NCBI RefSeq assembly: GCF_913062585.1
Contig: NZ_CAJXWX010000023.1
Coordinates: 1-64,000, forward strand
Reading direction: 5' to 3'
DNA from: an uncultured Sphingomonas sp.
GTDB taxonomy: Bacteria; Pseudomonadota; Alphaproteobacteria; Sphingomonadales; Sphingomonadaceae
DNA: 64,000 bases
A program made the position numbers and the translations under genes. The notes below the pieces were generated by a model that had not been told where the DNA came from, made no database searches, and saw only the letters and a list, made by a program, of their open reading frames with translations. Positions 9,156 to 17,587 of the stretch are shown here, in pieces (the stretch's first letter is position 1; the number at the start of each line of letters is the position of its first letter).

Positions 9156-11498
9156 ATGCGTTTTTTGACCTGTCTGACGCATGACCATGATCTGCGTCTG
9201 GTGCTGTTGGCTGCGGCATTCTGTCTGATCGGCTCGGTCGTCACGATACGGCTTATCCAGCGGATGCAGTCGGCCGATCCCGGAACCCATCTGGCCTGGG
9301 TGTTCATGGGTGGCGTATCGACCGGCGCGACCATCTGGTGCACGCATTTCATCGCGATGATCGCGTATCAGCCGGGGATGGCGGTCGCCTATGACCCGCT
9401 CATCACCGGTCTGTCCCTGCTTATCGCCATTATGGGCAGTTCGGTCGCGCTGGCCCTGGCGGTCCGGCCCCGGGCGTCCGCGCCGGCGCTGGGGGGCGCG
9501 CTCTTCGGCCTGGCGGTCACCGCCATGCACTATACCGGCATGATGGCCTTTGCGGCCAAGGGGTTGATCCAATGGTCGACCGCCTATGTCGCGGCATCGG
9601 TCCTGTTCGCCATGATCTTTGGCGCGATGGCCTTTGTTCGCGCCTTGTCGAGCGGCGAGCAGGGCGATGTGTGGTCCGCGACCACGCTGATGGTGACGAG
9701 CATCGTCCTGCTTCACTTCACCGGCATGGCCGCGCTGGCGATCGTGCCCCTGTCGCCGGAACTGGGGCAGCCGGACAGCCATAGCGCGACGATGATCATG
9801 GCATGGGCGGTCGCGGGGGTCGGCATGCTGGTGCTCGGCACGGGCTTTTCCACCTATGTCCTGGACATCTCCGCGCGCGTCACGTCGCAGCGCCGCCTGG
9901 CACGGGTGATGGAGGGCAGCGTCGACGCCATGATCGTTGCGAAGGACGGTGCGATCGTCGCCGCGAACGGCGCCTTTGGCGAGCTTCTGGGCATCGACGA
10001 CGATGTCGTGGGCCAGTCGCTCGGCCGCTGGGTGCGGGACATCGCCGCGATCGAGCCGGGTGCCCTGGCCCAGCGCACGCTCCAGGCCCCCGACGGCACC
10101 GCCATACCGGTCGAGATCGCCTTGCAGGTCGACCGCGAGCACGACACCGCCTATATGATCTATGCGCTTCGCGACGTGCGCCAGCGGCTGGCCCAGGAGC
10201 GTCGCATCGCGCATCTCGCGCGCAACGACAGCCTGACCGGACTGCCCAACCGCGCATCCTTCCTGGAATGGTCCCATCGCCAGACCGCGCCCGACGGGCC
10301 CGGCCAGCGCCTGGCGCTGCTGTCGATCGACCTCGATCGCTTCAAGGACGTCAACGACACGCACGGCCATGCCGCCGGCGATCATCTGCTGACGATCATC
10401 GGAACGCGCATGAAGCAGTTGCTGCGCCCCGGCGAGTTCATCGCCCGTCTGGGCGGGGACGAGTTCGTGGCGTTGATCCCCATCGTCGAGCATGAAGAGG
10501 CGATCGACCTGATCGACCGCCTGCGCGGCGCGATCACCCAGCCGGTCGATTACGATCACTCGTCGCTGAGTTGCGGCATGAGTGTCGGCGTCGCGCTCTG
10601 GCCGCAGGATGCCGGGGAGATATCGGCGCTGATCAACAATGCCGACCTGGCCATGTACCGGGCCAAATCGAGCATCGCGACCGACTTCTGCTTCTATGAG
10701 GAGGATATGGACCAGGCGGTCCGCGCCCGCCGTCGGATCGCGACCGAATTGCGCGACGCGCTGGACCAGGAGCAGTTCGCGCTCCACTGGCAGGTGCAGA
10801 CATCGGTCGAGACCGGCGCGATCACCGGTTACGAGGCGCTGCTGCGCTGGACCAAGCCCGACGGTACCCGGGTTTCGCCGTTCGAGTTCATCGGGATCGC
10901 CGAGCAGACCGGCCTGATCCTGCCGATCGGCGAATGGGTGCTTCGACGGGCCTGCCAGGAAGCGGCGGCCTGGCCGGAGCCGTGGAAGATCGCGGTGAAC
11001 CTGTCGCCGGTCCAGCTCGGCCATGTCGATCTGCCCCGGCTGGTCCATCAGATCCTGGTCGAGACCGGCATCGCGCCCACTCGGCTGGAACTGGAGATCA
11101 CCGAGTCCGCGATGATTTCGGACCCCGAGCGTACGACGCATGTGCTGCGCCAGTTGAAGGCGCTCGGCGTGTCGATCGCGATGGATGATTTCGGCACCGG
11201 CTATTCGTCGCTGTCGACGCTGCGCTCCTTCCCCTTCGACAAGATCAAGCTCGACCGCTCGTTCATGACCGAACTGGACATTGCGCCGCAATCGGCCGCG
11301 ATCATCCGGGCGGTGCTGGCGCTGGGCGAAAGCCTGTCGATCCCGATCCTGGCCGAGGGGGTCGAGACCACCGCGCAGCTCGACTTTCTCCGGGCCGAGG
11401 GCTGCAACGAGGCGCAGGGGTATCTGCTCGGCCGCCCCGGGCTGATCGACGTGGATGGGAGGGTCGTGGATCCCGGCGGCGCCCGGTGTGCCGCCTGA
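9156..11498 (+). CDS. MHYT-PAS-GGDEF-EAL cyclic-di-GMP protein
   Basis: Membrane-bound cyclic-di-GMP turnover protein (780 aa). About seven N-terminal helices form an MHYT sensor with the repeated motifs CTHFIAM, MHYTGM and LHFTGM; the family is proposed to sense O2, CO or NO through a metal. A PAS-like segment follows (about residues 245-330). The GGDEF domain has an intact RLGGDEF; its inhibitory site is RPGE rather than RxxD, exactly five residues before GGDEF. The EAL domain retains EALLRW, ITESAMI, DDFGTGYSSL, KLDRSFM and EGVE, so phosphodiesterase activity is likely. The start at 9156 is supported by GGAGGAGAG. Cyclic-di-GMP often controls EPS export, so a link to the downstream locus is possible but unproven. 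Confidence 0.93.
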   Translation: MRFLTCLTHDHDLRLVLLAAAFCLIGSVVTIRLIQRMQSADPGTHLAWVFMGGVSTGATIWCTHFIAMIAYQPGMAVAYDPLITGLSLLIAIMGSSVALALAVRPRASAPALGGALFGLAVTAMHYTGMMAFAAKGLIQWSTAYVAASVLFAMIFGAMAFVRALSSGEQGDVWSATTLMVTSIVLLHFTGMAALAIVPLSPELGQPDSHSATMIMAWAVAGVGMLVLGTGFSTYVLDISARVTSQRRLARVMEGSVDAMIVAKDGAIVAANGAFGELLGIDDDVVGQSLGRWVRDIAAIEPGALAQRTLQAPDGTAIPVEIALQVDREHDTAYMIYALRDVRQRLAQERRIAHLARNDSLTGLPNRASFLEWSHRQTAPDGPGQRLALLSIDLDRFKDVNDTHGHAAGDHLLTIIGTRMKQLLRPGEFIARLGGDEFVALIPIVEHEEAIDLIDRLRGAITQPVDYDHSSLSCGMSVGVALWPQDAGEISALINNADLAMYRAKSSIATDFCFYEEDMDQAVRARRRIATELRDALDQEQFALHWQVQTSVETGAITGYEALLRWTKPDGTRVSPFEFIGIAEQTGLILPIGEWVLRRACQEAAAWPEPWKIAVNLSPVQLGHVDLPRLVHQILVETGIAPTRLELEITESAMISDPERTTHVLRQLKALGVSIAMDDFGTGYSSLSTLRSFPFDKIKLDRSFMTELDIAPQSAAIIRAVLALGESLSIPILAEGVETTAQLDFLRAEGCNEAQGYLLGRPGLIDVDGRVVDPGGARCAA

Positions 11499-11563
11499 CG
11501 GGGTTCCCAACCCGCGCGCACCATGATCTGATGGCAGGATAAAAGCCGGGAGCGACCTGCAGC

Positions 11564-12259
11564 ATGAAGATGATCGGCCTGATCGGCGGAATGAGCTGGG
11601 AAAGTTCGGCCGAATATTACCGCATCATCAACCAGCGGGTGCGGGACCGGGTGGGGCCGACCGCATCGGCCCCCTGCCTCTTATGGTCGTTCGACTTCGC
11701 CGAGATCGAGGCGTTGCAGCACCGGGGCGACTGGGCGGGGCTGACGGCGCGGATGGTCGATGCGGCACGGCGGCTGGAGGCGGGCGGGGCGGAGGTGCTG
11801 CTGATCTGCACCAACACCATGCACCGCATGGCCGATGACGTTCAGGCGGCCGTGGGCGTGCCTTTGCTCCATATCGCCGATCCCACGGCGGAGCGGATCA
11901 AGGCCGCCGGTTTCGGCAGGGTCGGGTTGCTCGGCACCGCCTTCACGATGGAGCATGGCTTCTACAAGGGGCGGCTGGCCGACCGCCACGGGCTGGACGT
12001 CATCGTCCCCGGGCAAGAGGATCGGGCCACCGTCCATCGCATCATCTATGAGGAACTGGTCGCGGGAAAGGTCCTGCCCGCCTCGCGCGATGCGTACCGG
12101 GCGATCATCGCCCGCCTGGTCGAGGATGGCGCGCAAGCGGTGATCCTGGGCTGTACCGAGATCATGCTGCTGGTCCGACCCGAGGACAGTCCGGTGCCGA
12201 TCTTCGACACGACCGCGCTCCACGCCGCCGCGGCGATGGAATGGGCGCTGAGCGGGTGA
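11564..12259 (+). CDS. aspartate/glutamate racemase family protein
   Basis: Cytosolic cofactor-independent amino-acid racemase family protein (231 aa, normal length; YgeA-like). The N-terminal IGLIGGMSWESSAEYY is the family signature. The two catalytic Cys motifs are present as LICTNTMH and LGCTEI, so a two-base racemase mechanism is plausible. The substrate could be aspartate, glutamate or another amino acid. It stands alone and converges on the next gene with a 16-base gap. Confidence 0.88.
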   Translation: MKMIGLIGGMSWESSAEYYRIINQRVRDRVGPTASAPCLLWSFDFAEIEALQHRGDWAGLTARMVDAARRLEAGGAEVLLICTNTMHRMADDVQAAVGVPLLHIADPTAERIKAAGFGRVGLLGTAFTMEHGFYKGRLADRHGLDVIVPGQEDRATVHRIIYEELVAGKVLPASRDAYRAIIARLVEDGAQAVILGCTEIMLLVRPEDSPVPIFDTTALHAAAAMEWALSG

Positions 12260-12275
12260 TAGACCGCTCGAGGGA

Positions 12276-13478
12276 TCAGAAATATTTGAGCCAGCCGATA
12301 TCCCGGCGGCGCGCCTTCAGTTCGGCGAACCAGCGCGTGGGCAGATAGAGCGGGACGATCAGCGCGATCCACAAAAGCCAGACGGCGGGGATGGAGGGCA
12401 GGCCGAAGACCGATCCGTGATTGGCGCCCCACAGGCCGAGGCACAGCAGATAGAACCCGCGCAGCACATAGAGGTGGAACAGGTAGAAGAACATCGGCGC
12501 CCCGCCCAGCACCGCCAGCCAACCGACCGGCCGCGCGCCGGCGATCCCCTCGAACCACGCCAGCAGCAGCAGCCCGACTCCCAGTGTCGACAACAGGAAC
12601 AGCAGCGACGGCGGATATTTGGTCAGTGCCAGGAAGCTCATGGCCGAACGGAGGGGCGATCCCGGCACCACGAACCATGGCGCGTCGCCATAGATGTTGA
12701 GCACGCGCAGCATGACGAACGCGATCAGCATCGCCGATCCCGCCCGCACCAGCCGCCGACGGCGCATCGCGGCGTCGCCCGACACGAACCAGGGACCGGC
12801 CGCCCAGCCCAGGCAGATGACGCCGAACCAGGGCAGCACCGGATAGCTGAACCGCACGGGGAAGCCGCCGAAATGGACGATGTCGCGATCGTGCAGCAGC
12901 GCCCATGGCAGATGGAGGGGATGGCCGGCCGACACGGCGATCGGATCGAGCAGGTTATGGCCCGCCACGACGATCAGCCCGATCGCCGCGACCATGGCAT
13001 GGGGCAGCCGGATCAGCGCCGCCAGCACGATCATGCTGAGCCCGATCGCCCAGATGACCTGCAGATACAGGATCGTCGGCGGAAACTGTGCCCGCCACAC
13101 GAAATTGACCAGCGTGAGTTCGAGCAGCACCAGGAACGCGCCCCGTTTCAGCAGGAAGGCGCTGGTTTCCGCCCGGCTGTGCTTCTGGGCGTAGAGATAG
13201 GCGCTGAGCCCGGTCAGCGCGACGAAGACCGGCGCGCACACGGTGCTCGTCAGCCGGGTGAAGAAATAGACGGGCCCGGTGGTCAGCGCGTCGACGGGAT
13301 CGCCGACGGGAACCCATAGCAGGAACGTCTCGCGCACATGGTCGAGCAGCATCAGCAGCATGACGAAGCCGCGTAGCGCATCGATGCTCGTCACCCGCGA
13401 CGTCGCCCGGGCGAGGACGGTGGACGGCGTTTGGGCGAGGGTGGCGGGGCGGCCTGGCACCGTCGAGATGCTCGCCAT
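12276..13478 (-). CDS. membrane acyltransferase-like protein (DUF1624/HGSNAT type)
   Basis: Polytopic inner-membrane protein of about 400 aa. The opening SIDALRGFVMLLMLLDHVRETFL is the hallmark of the DUF1624/heparan-glucosaminide acetyltransferase-like superfamily. About ten hydrophobic helices follow, with a PVFVALTGLSAYLYAQ segment. A longer frame to 13631 exists. The start at 13478 is preferred because GGAG lies eight bases upstream and the protein then begins just before the conserved region. The acceptor is unknown; EPS or lipid acylation is possible. Confidence 0.8.
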   Translation of the reverse strand: MASISTVPGRPATLAQTPSTVLARATSRVTSIDALRGFVMLLMLLDHVRETFLLWVPVGDPVDALTTGPVYFFTRLTSTVCAPVFVALTGLSAYLYAQKHSRAETSAFLLKRGAFLVLLELTLVNFVWRAQFPPTILYLQVIWAIGLSMIVLAALIRLPHAMVAAIGLIVVAGHNLLDPIAVSAGHPLHLPWALLHDRDIVHFGGFPVRFSYPVLPWFGVICLGWAAGPWFVSGDAAMRRRRLVRAGSAMLIAFVMLRVLNIYGDAPWFVVPGSPLRSAMSFLALTKYPPSLLFLLSTLGVGLLLLAWFEGIAGARPVGWLAVLGGAPMFFYLFHLYVLRGFYLLCLGLWGANHGSVFGLPSIPAVWLLWIALIVPLYLPTRWFAELKARRRDIGWLKYF

Positions 13479-13661
13479 AAGCGGGACTCCAGCAAGATGA
13501 TCGCATCCGCCAATGACATGGAATAACATCACGTTCAACGCCGGAAGGACATGGTGCATTTCTACCCCGCGCCGCCGGTGATCGGTCCCGATGACTCCAT
13601 CTCGGGGCGCATTGAGGCGATTTTGGTACAAGACTACCCAGGGCTACCTGCAAAAATACCA

Positions 13662-13686
13662 GGAACGGCTTAACCTATCATAGGTT
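13662..13686 (+). promoter_or_regulatory. EcfG-type stress promoter with embedded palindrome
   Basis: GGAAC (13662-13666), a 16-base spacer and GGTT (13683-13686) closely match the alphaproteobacterial general-stress promoter GGAAC-N16/17-CGTT. Overlapping the -10 is a perfect inverted repeat AACCTATCATAGGTT (13672-13686), a plausible operator for a dimeric regulator. The following genes (CsbD, PAS-LuxR, entericidin) are of the kind driven by EcfG. Confidence 0.6.
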
Positions 13687-13738
13687 TATGCGGCCTGATC
13701 GGTTGCATCTTCGCCGCCGGTCGCACGGGAGACACCGG

Positions 13739-14071
13739 GTGGCCAAGTCCGCCGCAAAGACTGGCGCAAGCATCGGCCTCACCCTTGTGGTGATGGCCTG
13801 CACGCCGCCGTCGACGCGGATCGCCACCGGGCTGGAGCGTTATGGCCTGGACAGCCAGCGTTCGACCTGTGTCGGCCAGCGGCTGGAGCGCAACCTGTCG
13901 CTCGGCCAGTTGCAGCAGCTGGGCAACGCCGCAGCGGCCTATCGCGGTGACGATCCGAACCCCGCGCAACTGAGCGTCGGCGACCTGATCCGGGTTGCTG
14001 GCGAGATCAAGGATCCGAAGGTCGCGCTGGAAGTCGGCAAGGCCGCCGCGGGATGCGGCATTGCGCCCTGA
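13739..14071 (+). CDS. small lipoprotein, unknown function
   Basis: Predicted lipoprotein of about 110 aa from a GTG start preceded by GGGAGA. The signal sequence ends in LVVMAC, an acceptable lipobox. The mature part contains two further Cys (STCVGQ, AGCGIA), which may pair, and a helical region NLSLGQLQQLGNAAAAYRGDDP. The longer frame from 13688 begins with an Arg-rich stretch that would spoil the signal. It is the first gene after the EcfG-like promoter. I do not recognise a named family. Confidence 0.7.
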   Translation: MAKSAAKTGASIGLTLVVMACTPPSTRIATGLERYGLDSQRSTCVGQRLERNLSLGQLQQLGNAAAAYRGDDPNPAQLSVGDLIRVAGEIKDPKVALEVGKAAAGCGIAP

Positions 14072-14109
14072 TCCCCGCAATCTCTTCCTTCTTCATACGG
14101 AGACGAACG

Positions 14110-14487
14110 ATGAACAAGCATGAACTGCATGGCAATGCGCGCCATCTGGGGGGCAAGGTGGAGAAGGCCGTCGGGGATCTGGTCGACAGCCGCGACTGGA
14201 AGGTGGCGGGCGTCACCGACCAGGTCGCGGGCAGCGCCGAGCATCTGTTCGGCCGCGCCCAGTCGGTTGCTGGGGAGGTGGCGGACGCGACCCCCAGCCT
14301 GATCGAGGAGGCACGCGAACGCATCGGCGACGCCACCGATCGCTCGGTCGCTGCCGCCCGTCGCGGCTCGGACAAGGCGCTGAAGGCGGTGCGCGCCAAT
14401 AACGGCAATAACGGCGTTGTCTGGGCAGTCGTCGCGGCGCTGGGCGGCTATGCGCTCGCCGCGCTGCTCCACGGGCGCCGGGACTGA
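14110..14487 (+). CDS. CsbD family stress protein with C-terminal helix
   Basis: A 125-aa protein whose N-terminus (NKHELHGNARHLGGKVEKAVGDLVDSRDWKVAG) has the CsbD/YjbJ pattern. A long amphipathic Ala-rich helix follows, then a C-terminal membrane segment (GVVWAVVAALGGYALAALL). CsbD proteins are general-stress markers of unknown biochemical role. The start at 14110 has CGGAGA upstream. It lies 38 bases after the lipoprotein gene and is probably co-transcribed. Confidence 0.85.
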   Translation: MNKHELHGNARHLGGKVEKAVGDLVDSRDWKVAGVTDQVAGSAEHLFGRAQSVAGEVADATPSLIEEARERIGDATDRSVAAARRGSDKALKAVRANNGNNGVVWAVVAALGGYALAALLHGRRD

Positions 14488-14497
14488 GTCCAACGCC

Positions 14498-16006
14498 TTG
14501 GCCCCCTCGCTCGCCACCTTGCGGGATACGCTCGACTTCCGGCACCTGCGACAGATCGTCGCGGGGCTGGACGAGGGCGTGATCCTGATCGATCCCGACC
14601 AGAGCCTGCTCTGGGCGAACGAGGCTGCGCTCCGGATGCACGGCGTCGAGCGTCTGGAGCAGCTCGGCCGGTCGGTGGACGAGTATCGCGACCGGTTCCG
14701 CCTGCGCTATCGCAACAACCATCGGCTGGAGGCCGACGACTATCCCGTCGAGCGGGTGGCGGCGGGCGAGTCCTTCTCCGAGGTCGTGGTCGAGGTGATG
14801 GTGGCGGGCGAGACGGCGCCGCGCTGGGTCCATCAGGTGCGCAGCCTGGTGCTCAATGACCGCGATGATGGCGCGCCGACGTGCGTCGTGCTCGTCATCC
14901 AGGACGTCACCACCCGCTATGAGGCGGAGGACCGGTTCGAACAGTCGTTCAACGCCAATCCCGCGCCCGCCGTCATCTGCCGCCTGGCCGACCTGCGCTT
15001 CGTCAAGGTCAACCAGGGTTTCGTCGAGATGACCGGCTATCCACGCGACCAGGTGCTGTGCCGGACCGTCTATGACATCAACGTGCTGCGCGGGGCCGAG
15101 CGCCAGGAACTGGCCAAGGAAAGGCTGGCCGAGGGGCGGACCATCCCGCAGATGGAGGCCGAGCTGACGCTGCCCGGCGGCGGCACCAAGCTGGTCATCG
15201 TCGCCGGCCAGCCGATCGACATGGGCGACCAGCCCTGCATGTTGTTCACCTTCGCCGATCTGGAACCGCGCCGAAAGGCCGAGTCCGCCCTGCGCCACAG
15301 CGAGGAGCGGTTCACCCGCACCTTCCAGATGGCGCCGGTGCCGATGGCGATCGGCGCGCGCGACGGGCATGTGCTGTGCGAGGCCAATGCCAGCTTCACC
15401 GCGCTGACCGGCTATGGCCCGGCGGAGATCGTCGGGCGGTCGCTGGCCGATGTCGGCCTGTGGGCCAATGACACGGCCCGGGCCGAGATCGAGGCGGCGA
15501 TCAATGACGGCCGCGACCTGCGCGGGGTCGAGGCGCGGATCGTCGCCAAGGACGGCGGGTGCAGCGACTGTCAGGTGTCGACCGAGCTGATCACGCTGGG
15601 CGACGATAGCTGCGTCCTCTGGGCGTTCCAGGACATCACCCAGCGCAAGGCGACCGAGCTGGAGCTGGTCGAGGCGATCGACGCGGTGATGAAGGACACC
15701 AGCTGGTTCAGCCGCTCGATCATGGACAAACTCGCCCGGCTGCGCGCCCCGCAGGAGGATCTGGGCGGTGCGGGTCTCGACGACCTGACCGCGCGCGAGC
15801 GCGAGGTGCTGGGCCTGATCTGCCGCGGGCTGGACGACAAGAGCATCGCGCGGACGCTGGGCGTGTCGGGCAATACCGTGCGCAACCATGTCGCGCGCAT
15901 CTATGCCAAGATCGGCGTGAGCCGTCGCACCGCCGCGGCCGCCTGGGCCCATGCCCGCGGTTTCGACGGCGAGGGCGTGGTCGGCCGCCGGGAGGTCGCC
16001 GCATGA
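14498..16006 (+). CDS. triple-PAS LuxR-type transcriptional regulator
   Basis: Cytosolic sensor-regulator of about 500 aa. Three successive PAS domains are visible (about residues 15-140, 145-265 and 275-390 in this frame), each ending in a PAC-like strand (VIQDVT, FADLEP, AFQDIT). The C-terminal LuxR/GerE helix-turn-helix reads LTAREREVLGLICRGLDDKSIA...GNTVRNHVARIYAKIGVS. No kinase or receiver domain is present, so one-component sensing is likely. The start is uncertain: TTG at 14498 avoids overlap with the CsbD gene, while in-frame ATG 14450 or TTG 14417 would overlap it. It could bind the palindrome upstream of the island, but that is inference. Confidence 0.85.
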   Translation: MAPSLATLRDTLDFRHLRQIVAGLDEGVILIDPDQSLLWANEAALRMHGVERLEQLGRSVDEYRDRFRLRYRNNHRLEADDYPVERVAAGESFSEVVVEVMVAGETAPRWVHQVRSLVLNDRDDGAPTCVVLVIQDVTTRYEAEDRFEQSFNANPAPAVICRLADLRFVKVNQGFVEMTGYPRDQVLCRTVYDINVLRGAERQELAKERLAEGRTIPQMEAELTLPGGGTKLVIVAGQPIDMGDQPCMLFTFADLEPRRKAESALRHSEERFTRTFQMAPVPMAIGARDGHVLCEANASFTALTGYGPAEIVGRSLADVGLWANDTARAEIEAAINDGRDLRGVEARIVAKDGGCSDCQVSTELITLGDDSCVLWAFQDITQRKATELELVEAIDAVMKDTSWFSRSIMDKLARLRAPQEDLGGAGLDDLTAREREVLGLICRGLDDKSIARTLGVSGNTVRNHVARIYAKIGVSRRTAAAAWAHARGFDGEGVVGRREVAA

Positions 16007-16185
16007 CCAGGAAGAATTCCGGAACTCCGATCGACCGCGTTCGCCACGCCCAGGGGGCGGCGCGCGAGACGATCGGCAAGCTCATCGGCGATGATGCCGA
16101 GATCCGTCAGGGGCGGAAACAACAGGAGGCCGCCGGTCGCAAGACGTCGACCGATGCCGCCCAAGAACCGAAAGAACAGGAGTGA
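16003..16185 (+). CDS. mini CsbD-like protein (60 aa)
   Basis: Small hydrophilic protein. GAARETIGKLIGDDAEIRQGRKQ matches the core of CsbD proteins (KEAVGKLTGDD-type pattern). Its ATG overlaps the stop of the PAS-LuxR gene (ATGA), so translation is coupled, and a purine-rich GGGAGG precedes the start. This gives the cluster a second CsbD-type member. Confidence 0.75.
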   Translation: MTRKNSGTPIDRVRHAQGAARETIGKLIGDDAEIRQGRKQQEAAGRKTSTDAAQEPKEQE

Positions 16186-16187
16186 AT

Positions 16188-17069
16188 ATGGCAACGCACG
16201 CAACCCCCGGCTTCGTACCGGCAGAGGAGGGCGCGATCCTGCGCACCGCCCGTCGCATATCCTGGGGCGCGATCTTCGCCGGTGTGGTGATCGCGGTCGC
16301 GGTCCAGCTGGTGATGGGCATATTGGGCACGGGCATCGGCCTGTCGATGGTCGATCCGGTTCAGGGATCGACGCCGGGGGCGACCGGCTTCGGCATCGGG
16401 GCCGGGCTCTACTGGCTGATCACCACGATCGTGTCGCTGGGTGCCGGCGGCTGTGCCGCGGCGCGCGTCTCGGGCGTGACCGAAAAGTTCGATGCGCTGG
16501 TCCACGGCCTGGTCGTGTGGGGCGTCACCCTGATCCTGACGCTGTATTTGCTGACCTCGGCGGTCGGCGGGATCATCGGCGGCGCGTTCCGCACCGTCGG
16601 TGCGGTCGCCAGCGCCGCCGGTTCGACCGTGGGTGCTGCTGCGCCGAAGGTGGCGCAGGTCGCGGGTGTCGACCAGAATGACGTGCAGGCCGAAGCGGCG
16701 AAATATCTGACCGAAACCCCCGCCGACCCGGCGCAGATGACGCCCGAGCAGGCGCAGAAGGAAATCGCCAAGCAGCTGCCTGCCATGGCGCGCGGCGGCG
16801 TGGACGGCGCACGGGCCGAGGCGCGGGTAGTCGATATCGTCGCCGCACAGCGCAAGATCAGCCGCGACCAGGCTCAGGCCCAGGTCAATCAGGCCAAGGC
16901 CGACTTCGTGAAGGCCAAGACCGACGCGGTCCAGACCGCCAAGACGGCCGCGGATGCGGCTGCCGGCGCGGCGTCCAAGACCTCCTTCATCCTGGTGCTC
17001 GCGCTGCTGGTCGGCGCCGGTGCCGCCGCCTTTGGCGCAACGTCGGCCACGCGCCGCCGCCTGCGCTGA
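16188..17069 (+). CDS. membrane protein of the PhnA-like/YrzE type
   Basis: A 293-aa protein. Three N-terminal membrane helices (SWGAIFAGVVIAVAVQLVMGILGTGIGLS, GLYWLITTIVSLGAGGCAAARVSG, LVVWGVTLILTLYLLTSAVGG) are followed by a long Ala/Gln/Lys-rich soluble region, probably coiled coil, and a last C-terminal helix. The first helices resemble the YrzE/TIGR04086-type domain often labelled PhnA-like in alphaproteobacteria. ATG 16188 is chosen over GTG 16182 because AGGAG lies five bases upstream. Function is unknown; it is co-transcribed with stress genes. Confidence 0.75.
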   Translation: MATHATPGFVPAEEGAILRTARRISWGAIFAGVVIAVAVQLVMGILGTGIGLSMVDPVQGSTPGATGFGIGAGLYWLITTIVSLGAGGCAAARVSGVTEKFDALVHGLVVWGVTLILTLYLLTSAVGGIIGGAFRTVGAVASAAGSTVGAAAPKVAQVAGVDQNDVQAEAAKYLTETPADPAQMTPEQAQKEIAKQLPAMARGGVDGARAEARVVDIVAAQRKISRDQAQAQVNQAKADFVKAKTDAVQTAKTAADAAAGAASKTSFILVLALLVGAGAAAFGATSATRRRLR

Positions 17070-17078
17070 GTAGCCGCG

Positions 17079-17115
17079 GCGGGCCGGCGTATCGGGCCCG
17101 CTGCACCCCTTTTTC
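17079..17115 (+). terminator. hairpin with delayed T-run, possible partial terminator
   Basis: A 7-bp stem (GCGGGCC at 17079-17085, GGCCCGC at 17095-17101) with a 9-base loop is followed nine bases later by TTTTT. The distance to the T-run makes it a weak terminator or processing site between the membrane protein and entericidin genes. Confidence 0.3.
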
Positions 17116-17133
17116 CGAAAAGAGGAGATCGTC

Positions 17134-17280
17134 ATGACCAGGAAGATCGCGCTGGGTGCCACCTTGTTGGCCGTGCTGACGCTGACGGCCTGCAACACCG
17201 TCGTCGGCGCGGGCCGCGACCTTCGCTCGGCAGGCTCGGCCATTTCCGATGCGTCGGGCCAGGAAAAGCCGAAGAGGTGA
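17134..17280 (+). CDS. entericidin-family small lipoprotein
   Basis: A 48-aa lipoprotein with AGAGGAG just upstream. The signal sequence ends in LTLTAC (lipobox), followed by NTVVGAGRDLRSAGSAISDAS, the entericidin EcnA/EcnB pattern. Entericidins are membrane-active stress lipoproteins, in enterobacteria a toxin/antidote pair. Only one is present here, as is usual in alphaproteobacteria. It closes the stress island. Confidence 0.85.
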   Translation: MTRKIALGATLLAVLTLTACNTVVGAGRDLRSAGSAISDASGQEKPKR

Positions 17281-17355
17281 GGATCGGGGCAGGGACCAGG
17301 GGTTCCTGCCTCGTCTTTATTTGGCCCGATCGACGTTCAGGGTGGCCTATTCTTC

Positions 17356-17562
17356 CCTCGCCCCTCGCAGAGGGGAGAGGGTTGCGCAGACTTAGGCTTT
17401 GCGAAAGCAAAGGCTTAGTCGGAGCTGGGTGAGGGGTGGGCGCTCGCTGGGGGCGAGCGCGCGAGCCCTTCGGGCTCGCTCAACCCCTCACCCAAGCTGC
17501 GCTAGCCAGCAAAGCTGGCAAGCTCCGCTAACCCTCTCCCCTGTCCAGGGGAGAGGGATGAA
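17356..17562. repeat. nested inverted repeat, dispersed-element type
   Basis: The outer arms AGAGGGGAGAGGGTT (near 17369) and AACCCTCTCCCCTG (17530-17543) enclose inner arms AGCTGGGTGAGGGGT and ACCCCTCACCCAAGCT, then a GC-rich central stem. The whole 200-bp stretch can fold into a long hairpin. Such CTCTCCCC/GGGGAGAG elements are widely scattered between genes of sphingomonads. It separates the entericidin gene from a convergent outer-membrane protein gene; no gene was seen in 17281-17587. Confidence 0.7.
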
Positions 17563-17587
17563 TGACCGAATTGAATGCCGATCCGGC

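Noticed and set aside
9129-11510. A 793-codon minus-strand frame opposite the GGDEF-EAL gene
   Set aside because: No motifs; the plus strand carries all catalytic signatures.
16021-16041. GGAAC followed by CGTT, looking like a second EcfG promoter
   Set aside because: The spacer is 12 bases instead of 16-17, and it lies inside the mini-CsbD coding sequence.
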